Source: Monomorium pharaonis
Lineage: Eukaryota; Arthropoda; Insecta; Hymenoptera; Formicidae
Direction of reading: 5' to 3'
Length of the DNA stretch: 64,000 nucleotides
Assembly (NCBI RefSeq): GCF_013373865.1
Contig: NC_050467.1
Location: 32,349,396-32,413,395, forward strand
Below the pieces are notes generated by a model. That model was not told the DNA's origin, made no database searches, and saw only the letters and a list, made by a program, of their open reading frames with translations. This document shows positions 11,731 through 22,439 of this stretch, one piece after another (within the stretch, counting starts at the first letter, position 1; each line of letters begins with the position of its first letter). The position numbers and the translations under genes are program-made.

Positions 11731-11910
11731 ACACGCCAAAAAATGTTATTGTATCAATAAAAATGTTTAAATCATGTCGTAAATTTTCTTAATTCAAGAA
11801 CAATATCATTGAAATTAATAATACTTGAATCATCGACGTGTATTTGTTTCAATAGTACTGCCGTTGAATCAAAAAATTTTCAATTTACGCGATTGAAACA
11901 TTTTATTAAT

Positions 11911-11947
<37 letters not shown>

Positions 11948-13048
11948 TTATTTATTTATTCAGCGGAAATAGAAATAAATTAATATTAATTATATATGAA
12001 AATGATACATTTTTAATATATATGTAATTACTAATATTTTTATCTATACAAACACACATATTACATATACATTCACAATAATATTAATGAGTATATGTGT
12101 TATTTGCATCAAGCAGATATGTCATCAATAACCCGATACTTTTATGTTCTCTAAATCAAACAGTTGTGTATGAAACAGTTGTGTATGAAACAATATTATA
12201 TAAGTGTAACATGTAATACATAAAGGTTTGAACCAATGTTCAACAATATTAAACATTAAATACATTTTAATTTTATTCAATCATAGTGCTTTTGTGTTAA
12301 TTACAAAAGTATCAACTCTTTGGTTGATTATTTTACGTAATTGAATTAACAGCATTACTTGCACCATATATTTTACTTCAATATTGTTGAATCATATGTA
12401 TTAATTTATTTAGAGGGAATAAAAAGATTTTATACTAATTACACATACACTTGATGCAATTAAAACGTGTATTTAATAATATTTTTTTCTACATATGTAC
12501 AACAACATTAATAATTACATGTGTTGATTGTATCAAGCCCATATGTAATTAATATAAACACATTTCCACTTCTTCTAAAAATATAATTGCACATAAATGC
12601 AATAATGAATCAATATAACATCTAACAAATTCTTGACTTGTTCTAATATATAAAAAATATACAAATTAAACATGTTGTAGTTAAATTAACAAAATGATGC
12701 ATTTGTATCAATCAAAGTACTATCAACTTCGCGGTTGATTTGTTTTAATTATTTTACGTTGTTGAATTGACAACAAACATAATTATATGAATTACATAGA
12801 ATTCAACTACATATAAACAAAACTATTAATTGCATATGCAATTATAATAAAAAATATGTAATTGAGATATATAAATATATCGATCATTCAATCACATTTT
12901 TCAAAAGCATTGATATTACTAAACCAACTGTCACAATTATTAAAACAAATATTGCTGATTTTTGTTTATTAATATTGATGGTTACTTCAATAATATTAAT
13001 TTCAATTACACTGATTTAATTGATACAACAGCTTTTTTTTTTCTGTGT
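11731..13048. mobile_element. 1.3-kb non-autonomous TIR element with two internal repeat units
   Basis: The left end ACACGCCAAAAAATG...TTGTATCAA is an imperfect inverted match to the right end TTGATACAACAGC...TTCTGTGT. Inside, two diverged units of about 415 bp repeat in tandem: a TATCAACT-x6-GGTTGAT block occurs near 12310 and 12722, and a TGTGTTxxxTGxATCAAG block near 12097 and 12519. A (CA)n run (11914-11946) lies in the left part. The terminal ACACAGAAAAAA resembles the ends of the 190-bp MITE family, which suggests a related mobiliser. Confidence 0.6.
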
Positions 13049-13190
13049 ATGTATGCTAGAAAAGGTGCTTACACGCATGTGTGCGTGCTAGGAATGGTGT
13101 GGGTATGTGTGCATGCGCCTGCATGCTAGAGAAGGCGTGAGTGTATGTGCGTGTGAACGCAGCGTACGGAGAAAGAATAAAAACGAGTGT

Positions 13191-13329
13191 TAAGGCCTAA
13201 ACACAATGCCAGGCAACAGGCAATAGGAACAGGAAATAAAGAAAAAAAGAGAGAAGATCCTTTCTCTCTTTCATTATTTCTATTCCTATTGCCTGTTGCC
13301 TGTTGCCTGGCAATGTGTTTAGGCCCTTA
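13191..13329. mobile_element. Palindromic MITE
   Basis: TAAGGCCTAAACACA-x2-GCCAGGCAACAG on the left is inverted on the right (CTGTTGCCTGGCAATGTGTTTAGGCCCTTA). Arms are about 45 bp around a purine/pyrimidine-rich centre. Confidence 0.9.
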
Positions 13330-13577
13330 TACGGATGTGAGTGAAAATTAATGCAAATATTAAACTATTTTAATTATATTTAGGAATTAAAAGAAAGAAT
13401 AGGGTGAGAACGCATAATAATATACTAAATATAATGTAAAAAAATATAATGTTAAAAAGATAAAATACAATATAAAATGGAAAAGCATTGAGTAATATAA
13501 TAATACATGTAAAAAATAATATTAAAAAAGTGCTATATACAATAACTACAAAATACATATTCTAACAAAATTCTTTC

Positions 13578-14115
13578 TTACTCTCTATTGAAAATTTTGT
13601 CGATATAATTAATAACGGTATTCACAAACATTTCGTATTCCCAATTTTCTACGTATTCTATTTCTTTAGCAGGTTCCATGTTAAATAAATATCTTAAGTT
13701 ATATATATCGTCGTCACCGTGGTCATCATTGTCGCTGTCGCTATCATGCTCCCCCCAATACCAGTCTTGATACAGCCGTTCTATTCGGCGGTCCGACTGC
13801 ATCCAATTTTTGTGTTTTTGAATATCAATATATCCAGGGACCCGGATTGTCGTGGGTATCTGTATATGTCCCATACAATAACACTGAAACAAATTCATTA
13901 AAAATATAGATGCAAAAAATATAAAAGCAAAAATATATAAAAAGAAAAATAGTACTTACCACAAGTGCGGGCAGCTCAATAAATGCCGCCGAATCAATTT
14001 TAAATGATCGAGGATGACGACGCGCCGTCCTCGAAGCTTGCCGGCTGTGGATACTTACGTATCCTAGAGCCGACAAGCATGGAAGGGTTAATTTAACTTC
14101 CCCGTAACAAAGACA
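13578..14115 (-). CDS. Hypothetical gene fragment with two exons that both open with CxCxG
   Basis: Two minus-strand exons are bounded by good splice signals: 14115-13960 (acceptor TTTTTTCAG, donor GTAAGT) and 13883-13578 (acceptor TTTCAG, then a stop). Both junctions are phase 0. The first exon starts CLCYGEVKLTLP and the second CYCMGHIQIPTT, so the exons begin with the same Cys-x-Cys-x-Gly pattern followed by hydrophobic residues and Pro. The second exon continues with a basic/Trp segment, a run of about ten Asp residues near its middle and an acidic end. No upstream exon or start codon was found. I do not recognise the family. It could be a decayed member of a repeated-exon gene. Confidence 0.4.
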
Positions 14116-14339
14116 CTGAAAAAATACAATATATATTAATAATGATTAATATAAATTAATATAAATAACATAAAAATCTATGAAATACATATTAATAATT
14201 TTAATAATAAATTAATATAAAATCAATATCCCTTTCTAAAAAAGCCGTGTCACCTGTGTGAATTTCGTTCATATCGATTCCTTGAGGCCTCTTTTCCGCG
14301 ATGCTGATTGGTTCTCTCGTTTGTCTCGTTTTGTTGACA

Positions 14340-15600
14340 ATAATCTTTTTTATTTAATTGAATAAAATAAGATGTATTTATCAAATTAATCATATTTTGT
14401 TCAACATAACAAGTTTAATATCAATAATTAGTAATATTTCTCTAATAGGAGAAAATTTTATATCAAAATTTATTATATCCGTCAAAGTATTGCAACATAC
14501 TATATCTAAATTAAAACTTTAATTATTTTTATTCTAAAAATTTATGCATCATTTATGTAAAAATCTATCATTTATGTAAAAATTTATACAAAAATTATTT
14601 TTTTCATTATTGAAGTACTTGTTATGTTGAACAAAATATGATTAATTTGATAAATATATCTTATTTTATTCAATTAAATAATCTTTTTTAATTATTATTA
14701 ATATTTAATGCCTAAATTATTTTTTTCAGTATTGAAGTATTCTTTATCAATAATTAGTAATATTTTTCTAAGTAAGATTTTCCAAAAAAAAGATTTTCCT
14801 TTTTTAAAATAAAAATTTAACATCATGTTATAAAATTAAGCAACTAAAATTTTGAAAATTTGTTCAATTAATTGACATACCAAATCAATAGATATTAAAT
14901 TAGTAGTATCAATAAAATGTAATTTATAATTACTTTGATTCCCTTGGATCCCAGTTATTAAATACGACTATATTTGATATACAAAAATCTAAATTTAAAC
15001 TTTAATTACTTTATAAAATTAATTACTAAAAAATAAATCTTTAGCTGATAAATATATCTTATTTTATTCAATTAAAAAATCTTTTTAAATTATTATTAAT
15101 CCTTAATGCCCAAATCATTTTTTTCAGTATTCAATTATTCTTTATCAATAAATAATTAGTATTATTTTTCTAAGTAAGATTTTCAATAAAAAAGATTTTC
15201 CTTCTTTAAAAAAAAATAAATAATGTTATAAAATTAAGCAACTAAAATTTTGAAAATTTGTTCAATTAATTGACATACCAAATCAATAGATATTAAATTA
15301 GTAGTATCAATAAAATGTAATTTATAATTACTTTGATTCCCTTGGATCCCAGTTATTAAATACGACTATATTTGATATACAAAAATCTAAATTAAAACTT
15401 TAATTCCTTTATATAAAAAATAAATCTTCAGCCTGCGAGTAATAAAATTATAAATTAAAAACCTAAAAATGATAATTTGTGATCATTAATTGTAATAAGA
15501 GAAAATTTGATATAATAAATTTTGATATAAAATTTTCTCCTTTTAGAGAAATATTATTAATTACTGATATTAAACTTGTTATGTTGACCAAATTTTTAAG
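14340..15600. mobile_element. AT-rich element with inverted ends and a 398-bp internal tandem duplication
   Basis: The block around 14395-14485 (TTCAACATAACAAGTTTAAT ... TAGGAGAAAATTTTATATC) returns inverted at 15490-15595. An inner inverted copy occurs at 14607-14690. Between them two direct units about 398 bp apart share long near-identical tracts: AAGCAACTAAAATTTTG at 14839 and 15237, and GATTCCCTTGGATCCCAGTT in both. No coding potential. Confidence 0.65.
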
Positions 15601-15999
15601 TATATTTTATTATAATATATTTTTAAGCAATGTAAAATATAATTGTTTCATTAATGTTGCTAATTTTATATAATAGTAATATTATTAATTTATCTATATT
15701 GTATAATATTAAACGATTATATTAATAACAAATAATTTATAAATGCAGGACAATGAAAATCTTGTATAAAAAATAATTGTGTCTTAATATATGTACATCT
15801 AATATTTTCATTTTTTGGGATAACTGAATTTATAAAATATGTTCATAATATTTAAAAAATACCTCTGCAATAATCAAATGGTTTTTATAATACAACCAAT
15901 ATACGTTTTTTGAAAATTAAATATTAAAAAAAAAATATATATTTTATTTATTTTATTTCTCCAGAAGTTATATTTTTTTTTGTTGTAGATTCTTTTTTC
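15601..15999. other. AT-rich spacer
   Basis: No gene or clear repeat recognised. Confidence 0.5.
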
Positions 16000-16510
16000 C
16001 TTTACATTTAACATTGTACGCTGTATATGTTTTCCAAATACATTTATGGATATACATATTATATATTATAATGTATATTCGAATTATGTATATAATATGT
16101 ATATACATTTAATATTGTACGCTGTATATACATTTCAAATACATTAATGTATATACAAATTGTATACCAAAATGTTTATTCGAATATTATTTAGCAAACA
16201 ATGTTAAATGTATATAATATGTATATACATTTAACATTGTTTTCTATATATACATACCAAATACATTAATGGATATACACGTTATATACCATAATGTATA
16301 TTCAAGTCATGCATATGAGTTGTATATACATTTAATATACAATTTTTTTTTCAAATTTTGAAGAAAAAATGCATATACATTGAATTTTCGATGTTATGTG
16401 GAATTGAAGCCTCCTTTCGTTTCGTTTATTGTTAAACTTATATTTTATCTCACGCAAATATATTTTAAATAATTTATTTACCACTTTTCTAAACTTTTTA
16501 AATTTGTGTA
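16000..16510 (+). repeat. ATGTATAT satellite element with conserved tail, copy 1
   Basis: An array of roughly 100-120-bp units built from CATTTAACATTGTACGCTGT, AATACATTAATGGATATACA and inverted ATGTATAT motifs. It is followed by a non-repetitive tail of about 170 bp with GAAGCCTCCTTTCGTTTCG. The same array and tail, in the same order, recur at 39545-40430. Confidence 0.8.
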
Positions 16511-17074
16511 GCAAGTTTAGTTTAACTTCGTTTGTATCGTTGCCTTGATGCCTTTTTTTCGTGTCGTTGATTAGTTCTCGCGCTTGTCTCGTTTCGCGTA
16601 GAGTGACTGTCTGCGCGATTGTATTTTATTATATTTGTCAAACCAAATAGATTTTGAATTTAGAAGAGAGACAAACGTGAGATTGCTATATATTAGGAAC
16701 GAATGCGCACGTGTTAAATGCGAATTTTGATAAATTTGAAATAGATGAAAGAATGAAAGCGCACTTCTATAATTTTATTCTGATATATTATAGTTTTTAT
16801 TATTATTTTTTTGCAATAAAGTTTTTAAATCTAAAAATCCAATAAAATAAATTCATCAATGTGAATTTCGTTCTCATCGTTGAGACATTCCACAGAACAT
16901 AAAAATATACTTAGTACATACATTGTACATATATTTATGTATATTACATATAATAATGTATATACAGAATATATATGCATACAATATACATATCATATAC
17001 ATGTGTATATACTATGAATCTTCTATGTACATTAACCCGATTTCATTTGAACATACATTTTACAACCGTTGTAT

Positions 17075-17136
17075 CAAGAGACACGGTAGTGGCTCGCGCC
17101 AAGTGAAAGCGTAGCGCGAGCCCGACCGTGCTCTTT
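17075..17136. repeat. Hairpin motif AAGAGACACGGTAGTGGCTCGCGCC, complete copy
   Basis: AAGAG, ACGG and GGCTCGCGC on the left pair with GCGCGAGCC, CCGT and CTCTT on the right, giving a stem with small bulges and a loop of about 13 bases. Related copies lie at 25879-25940 (full) and 25661-25690 (left half), with diverged left halves at 18457-18482 and, mirrored, at 24212-24237. Confidence 0.75.
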
Positions 17137-20100
17137 ACGCGAGTACGTGACTTGCGAGCACCCGAGATTATCGGATCTCAGAAACGGCTAAACGGATCGA
17201 TATCTAATTAGACTCAATCGAAAGCTTAGGGTCGATTTGTATAAGAAAACTATTTTTATTTTTCCTCTACATACTCTATGATGAGAGGTATCACGACGCA
17301 AAGTCTAAATGTCAAAATTTTCATTTAAGAAACGTCATCGTCATCGACCTATCATATCAGAAAATGTCACTTTCACACTTTCGATACAAGAGGCGCTATA
17401 AACGCGTCTCAGGTCTCAGGTTAATATTTAATTAGGAACCTGTCATACCTACCGACGAAACAGTGGTCACTTTTGCATGCTTCTTGGGTAACGTTCCGTT
17501 TCACGCATAATAATGTCTAACGTTAATTATGTGCGTAAGAAAATGGAACGCAGTTATTCGCATCGTCATTACGGCATTTGCATCGTCACTACGGTGTGTG
17601 TAATGGGTTATGGGTTATGTGAGTTGCCAGGGGTTTGTGCGAAGTGACTTACAGTGTGATGAGGGTTATGTTATTGTTATGATATGATGACAGTTTCGTG
17701 AAGTAGTATACCGTTATTTATGTTATGTCTAATCTACGAAACAATGACTGATGTGTCTTTTAATAAGAAAACAATTAATATTTTAAGACATGGTCGAAGT
17801 TTCGAGAGGCATTATATTGATTCGCTGTAAGTAAGTGTAAATATGCAACGTGAGACAGTTGGAGACCAGGGACTCAATTCCTGAATTTATTCGCAAGAAA
17901 AACGTATGCTGCGCAAATACCTACTCGTTTTAACAGAAAAGTTGCAAGTTCATTGGTTAAAAGCTATACGTTTGCGAATACGTTTCTCTTACGAATGAAT
18001 TCAAGAATTGAGCCCCAGAGAGAAACCTCTCCGAGGTTTTTCTCTGTGAAGATGTGGAGACAGTTTCGCGATTGTTCCTTATGATGATAATTGTTTAAGG
18101 TATTTATGAATCATCGAATGGAAGAAGAACTTCGAGAGAGGAAAAATGGTAGAGAGAGAGAGAGAGAGAGAAAGAGATCAATTAAGAGGAAACAGAACAG
18201 TGAGTCTGTGGCAGATTTCACGATGATATGATAAACTTGTATATTACATCGTGGATTACATCATGGAAGGAAATACGGCTGTGCTTAATTTGAAGATTAG
18301 ATAAGTTACATAAAATTTGCATTTTTTGTTATATTCTGAGATAAGAGTAATACTTTGTGTTATGTTTTAAATTTCAGTTAATTAAAAAAATTAAAACCAA
18401 AAGAAGACAGAAAAAGAAAAAAGAATGGATGAGTAAGGAAAGAAAGAAAGAAAGATCAAGAGGCACGGTAGTGCTTTGCACCATTTTATTTTCTTATAAT
18501 TAACATGATGAAAGCTCAGAATTTACAGTGTGCCAGCTGCTGTTAACTGTTAATAATAATATAAGTTCACCGAGATTCATTCCCTTTGAAATTCAATGAT
18601 TGGCATATAGAGAATTGGCAAGGCAATTCAAAAGGATTATTTGAAAGTGTACTTTCTAGTTCTTCAAGTATGTTATTATCTTATGGCAAGTCAGGTAAGA
18701 GAATAGTTACAAGTGTTATATTTTTATTAAAAAAAATATTGTATTTCAACTGTGTGACTTAAATAAAGATATCGTGTCTTTTTCAGATTTTGTATTAGGT
18801 AAATTACGTGAAATCTAGTCTAAAACTACCACAACGAAGTATACGGGCCATAGTATCGCCCAACTAGCCTACTAATGATACGTATAGGGTGTAATATTGG
18901 AGATGTTTTTAGAATTCCAAGGATTATTTATGTTTAGTTATAATAACTGCCATGCATTCTATGCGAACTGGATATAAGTATTTAAATACTTTGTTCTCTA
19001 AACAATTTATTCTAATTAATAAAATTCTTTTTATAGGTCTATGAAGATCACATTCAAAATTTTTTATTTTGAATGTGAAATTCTTTAACTTATTTTTTTT
19101 GAGACGTATATGATTTTAATTAATTAATACTCGTGGAATTAATACTCGTGGAATCTATAATCATGTGTCGGCTTGTAATGGGAAACAAAAGCATGGTTCT
19201 TATGGAAATTTCTCAAACTTGCTAACTTTGCAAGTGGCAGTCTAGATTACTTAAAAGCCATAGACCACATTTATAATTTTTGTAAGTCACGCTTTGTTTA
19301 ACATTACAAGCTGGTAAATGGTTATATGTTTCAAGATATTTTTTTTAAGTAAAATATTGTAACTGAAAAAGAACAATAAACATAATTATAAAAGTACAAT
19401 TACAATTTTGGGAACAACAAAGTATTTAAACTTAAAGATATTGTATATCTTTTTTATACGTGATGAAATCTAGTTTAAAACTACTACAACGAAGTGTACG
19501 GGCCATAGTATCACCCAACTGACCTGCTGATGACACGGATAGGATGTAATATTGGATTTCAAGGATTATCTCTACATTTAATCTGTTTAGTTATAATAAC
19601 TGCCATCCATTCTATGCGAGCTGAATATACGGACAAATTTAATTAAAATACAATTCTTTTCATAGGTCTACAAAGATCACATTTTAATTAATGCTCTTGA
19701 AACCTATAGCCATGTGTCGGCTTGTAATAGAACAAAAGCATTATAATAACTGCCATCCATTCTATGCGAGCTGAATATACGGATAACAAAAATATTTCAC
19801 ATTTTAATTAATGCTCTTGAAACCTATAACCATGTGTCGGCTTGTAATGGAACAAAAGCATGGTTCTTACAGAATTTAGATTATATAAAGCCCATAGACC
19901 ACATTTATAACTTTTCTAAGATTATAACATTATATAAGATTATAACAAGTTTTATAAGATTACAACAAGATTATTACAAGCTGGCTTATGGTTATATGTT
20001 TCAAGATTTTTAGTTTATTTAATAATATAAAAGGTTAGGTTAAAATAATTTTTATATAAGTATTTTATATAAGAGAATATATATATTTTTTTTATACATT

Positions 20101-20254
20101 CGTTTTATACATTTATCTTGGCAATGGCAAAATCTGGAACAAATCTTTATCTTGCAGTATATCTGAAATTATAATAAAAAATATTTATTTTATTTTGTAC
20201 GCACACACACACAGCTACTGTCACATATATATCCATTTTATATTACTTACATTT

Positions 20255-21106
20255 TTAACTGTAACTTATAAAAATGTTTTGGCCACGGCCTCTCCCGCGG
20301 ATTCGGCTGCCACGGCCTCGTCCACCACGGCCTCGTCCACCACGGTAGTCTTGTCCGTAGCCTTTTCTATCTTTTTTTTGGCCACCACGTTGCCAGCGAG
20401 GAGCTGTAAAAAGAAAATAAAAATATTTATTTATAAAATATTATTTATTTAAAAAATATTAATAAATGATAATTTTTTTCTTACGTCTTGTCATTTGCTG
20501 TGACAATTGCGGTGCTGGTGATGGTGATGGTGGTGGTGGTGGTGGTGGTGGTGGTGGTACAAATCCTCCCCATGACCATGAATATGGCCATGCATATGGT
20601 GGGTATGGACCGTACGGGGTCCACCATGTCGGCGAGGCTAGCGTCGTCGGCGAGATCGATGTCGTCGGCATCGGCAGCGGGATCGACGAGATCGTTGTCG
20701 GCGGCGGTGGCAATGTTGAGACCGACGTAGTCGACGGCGGCGGTGGTGGGGGGTCCATTGTCGTTGTCGGCGGCGACGGTGGTGGGACCGACGTCGTCGG
20801 TGGTGGGACCGACGTCGTCGGAAGGACCGACGTTGTCGGCGGCAGCAGTGGTGGGGGATCCATTGTCATCGTCGTCGTCGGTGGTGGCAGCGACGACGCC
20901 GGTGGCGGGGCCGATGTATCGGCGTGTGATTTCGATTGTGCCACATGCAGCTTCTCAATTTGAGAAGCTGCATGGGCTATTATCTCATCTTCCGTGTCCA
21001 TCAATCTGAAATTAAATTAATTAATTTTAGTATTTCTTATCATTTTAATACATTTTTTTTTATTTTACAAGATTAATACTTACAGAATTTCCTTGTTTGC
21101 CGCCAT
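20255..21106 (-). CDS. Pro-rich/RGG protein, left palindrome copy
   Basis: Three exons: 21106-21084, 21005-20485 and 20403-20255, 693 nt, 230 residues. All borders are GT-AG and identical in position to the right-arm copy. Exon 1 encodes only MAANKEIL plus part of a codon. Exon 2 gives an acidic helical start (DEIIAHAASQIEKLHVAQ), a long Pro/Thr/Ser-rich disordered tract, an aromatic Tyr/Pro/Trp segment (YGPYPPYAWPYSW) and a poly-Pro run. Exon 3 is an RGG box (GGRGRGGRGRGSRIRGRGRG) of the kind that binds RNA and is arginine-methylated. It is transcribed outward from the palindrome centre, so both copies share the central region as upstream sequence. It lacks one Asp codon compared with the right copy. 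Function unknown; RNA association is inferred from the RGG box. Confidence 0.7.
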
Positions 21107-21209
21107 AATGTTATTACTTATAGGGTCTGTTCGTGTTGCGTGCTCCAACATGCTCCTATCCTATTCTTCACCTTAACTCCAATATGTTGATTTCGATCTA
21201 ACCTATTAA

Positions 21210-21356
21210 GGTGCCTTTTTACGCTGAAGTTTGACGCTCATTTTCAGCGTCAAAAGACATCACGCGACTAAAAATAAAAATACCCATTCGTCATTTTTAG
21301 TTGCGTGATGTATTTTGACGCTGAAAATGAGCGTCAAACTTCAGCGTGAAAAGGCA
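21210..21356. mobile_element. Palindromic TTAA-flanked MITE at the palindrome centre
   Basis: TTAAGGTGCCTTTTTACGCT on the left pairs with its complement ending GGCACCTTAA. Arms carry GACGCTCATTTTCAGCGTC. TTAA at both borders suggests piggyBac-type target use. Its middle is the loop of the 7.85-kb palindrome. Confidence 0.8.
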
Positions 21357-21407
21357 CCTTAATAGGTTGGATCGGAATCAACATATTGTAGTTAAGGTGA
21401 AGAATAG

Positions 21408-21527
21408 AGCTGCGTTCCGTTTCAACGCATGATGCGCATAATGCATTGTTCATCCTTGTTTAACGTTTGACAAACAACAAGGATGAACGATGCATTATGC
21501 GTATCATGCGTGAAACAGAACGTACCC
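21408..21527. mobile_element. 120-bp MITE inserted in one palindrome arm, TAG duplication
   Basis: The left arm reads (complemented) GAAGAATAGGATAGG without interruption. The right arm has TAG, 120 bp, then TAG again. The insert is itself palindromic: CTGCGTTCCGTTTCA at one end, TGAAACAGAACGTACCC at the other. A related sequence (ACGTTCCGTTTCACGCATAA) lies at the outer end of both arms. Confidence 0.85.
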
Positions 21528-21584
21528 TAGGATAGGAGCATGTTGGAGCACGCAACACGAACAGACCCTATAAGTAATAACATT

Positions 21585-22439
21585 ATGGCGGCAAACAAGG
21601 AAATTCTGTAAGTATTAATCTTGTGAAATAAAAAAAAATGTATTAAAATTATAAGAAATACTAAAATTAATTAATTTAATTTCAGATTGATGGACACGGA
21701 AGATGATGAGATAATAGCCCATGCAGCTTCTCAAATTGAGAAGCTGCATGTGGCACAATCGAAATCACACGCCGATACATCGGCCCCGCCACCGGCGTCG
21801 TCGCTGCCACCACCGACGACGACGATGACAATGGATCCCCCACCACTGCTGCCGCCGACAACGTCGGTCCTTCCGACGACGTCGGTCCCACCACCGACGA
21901 CGTCGGTCCCACCACCGTCGCCGCCGACAACGACAATGGACCCCCCACCACCGCCGCCGTCGACTACGTCGGTCTCAACATTGCCACCGCCGCCGACAAC
22001 GATCTCGTCGATCCCGCTGCCGATGCCGACGACATCGATCTCGCCGACGACGCTAGCCTCGCCGACATGGTGGACCCCGTACGGTCCATACCCACCATAT
22101 GCATGGCCATATTCATGGTCATGGGGAGGATTTGTACCACCACCACCACCACCACCACCACCACCATCACCATCACCAGCACCGCAATTGTCACAGCAAA
22201 TGACAAGACGTAAGAAAAAAATTATCATTTATTAATATTTTTTAAATAAATAATATTTTATAAATAAATATTTTTATTTTCTTTTTACAGCTCCTCGCTG
22301 GCAACGTGGTGGCCAAAAAAAAGATAGAAAAGGCTACGGACAAGACTACCGTGGTGGACGAGGCCGTGGTGGACGAGGCCGTGGCAGCCGAATCCGCGGG
22401 AGAGGCCGTGGCCAAAACATTTTTATAAGTTACAGTTAA
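21585..22439 (+). CDS. Pro-rich/RGG protein, right palindrome copy
   Basis: Three exons: 21585-21607, 21686-22209 and 22291-22439, 696 nt, 231 residues. Donors are GTAAGT and GTAAGA; acceptors are TTTCAG and TTTACAG. The protein is the same as the left copy with one extra Asp near residue 13. The order is an acidic helix with KLHVAQ, a Pro/Thr/Ser-rich linker, a Tyr/Pro/Trp segment, poly-Pro, then an RGG box. A further GTAAGT after the stop (about 22443) and a TTTCAG near 22530 suggest a spliced 3' UTR, mirrored on the left. Conservation of frame and all splice sites in both arms is compatible with function or with recent duplication/gene conversion. It is not a known transposase, so the palindrome seems to have captured a host gene. 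Confidence 0.7.

Noticed and set aside
20466..20963. Gly/Val-rich ORF antisense to exon 2 of the left RGG gene, and its mirror at 21731-22228
   Set aside because: It is the complement of the Pro-rich codons; the spliced sense gene explains the sequence and has conserved splice sites.
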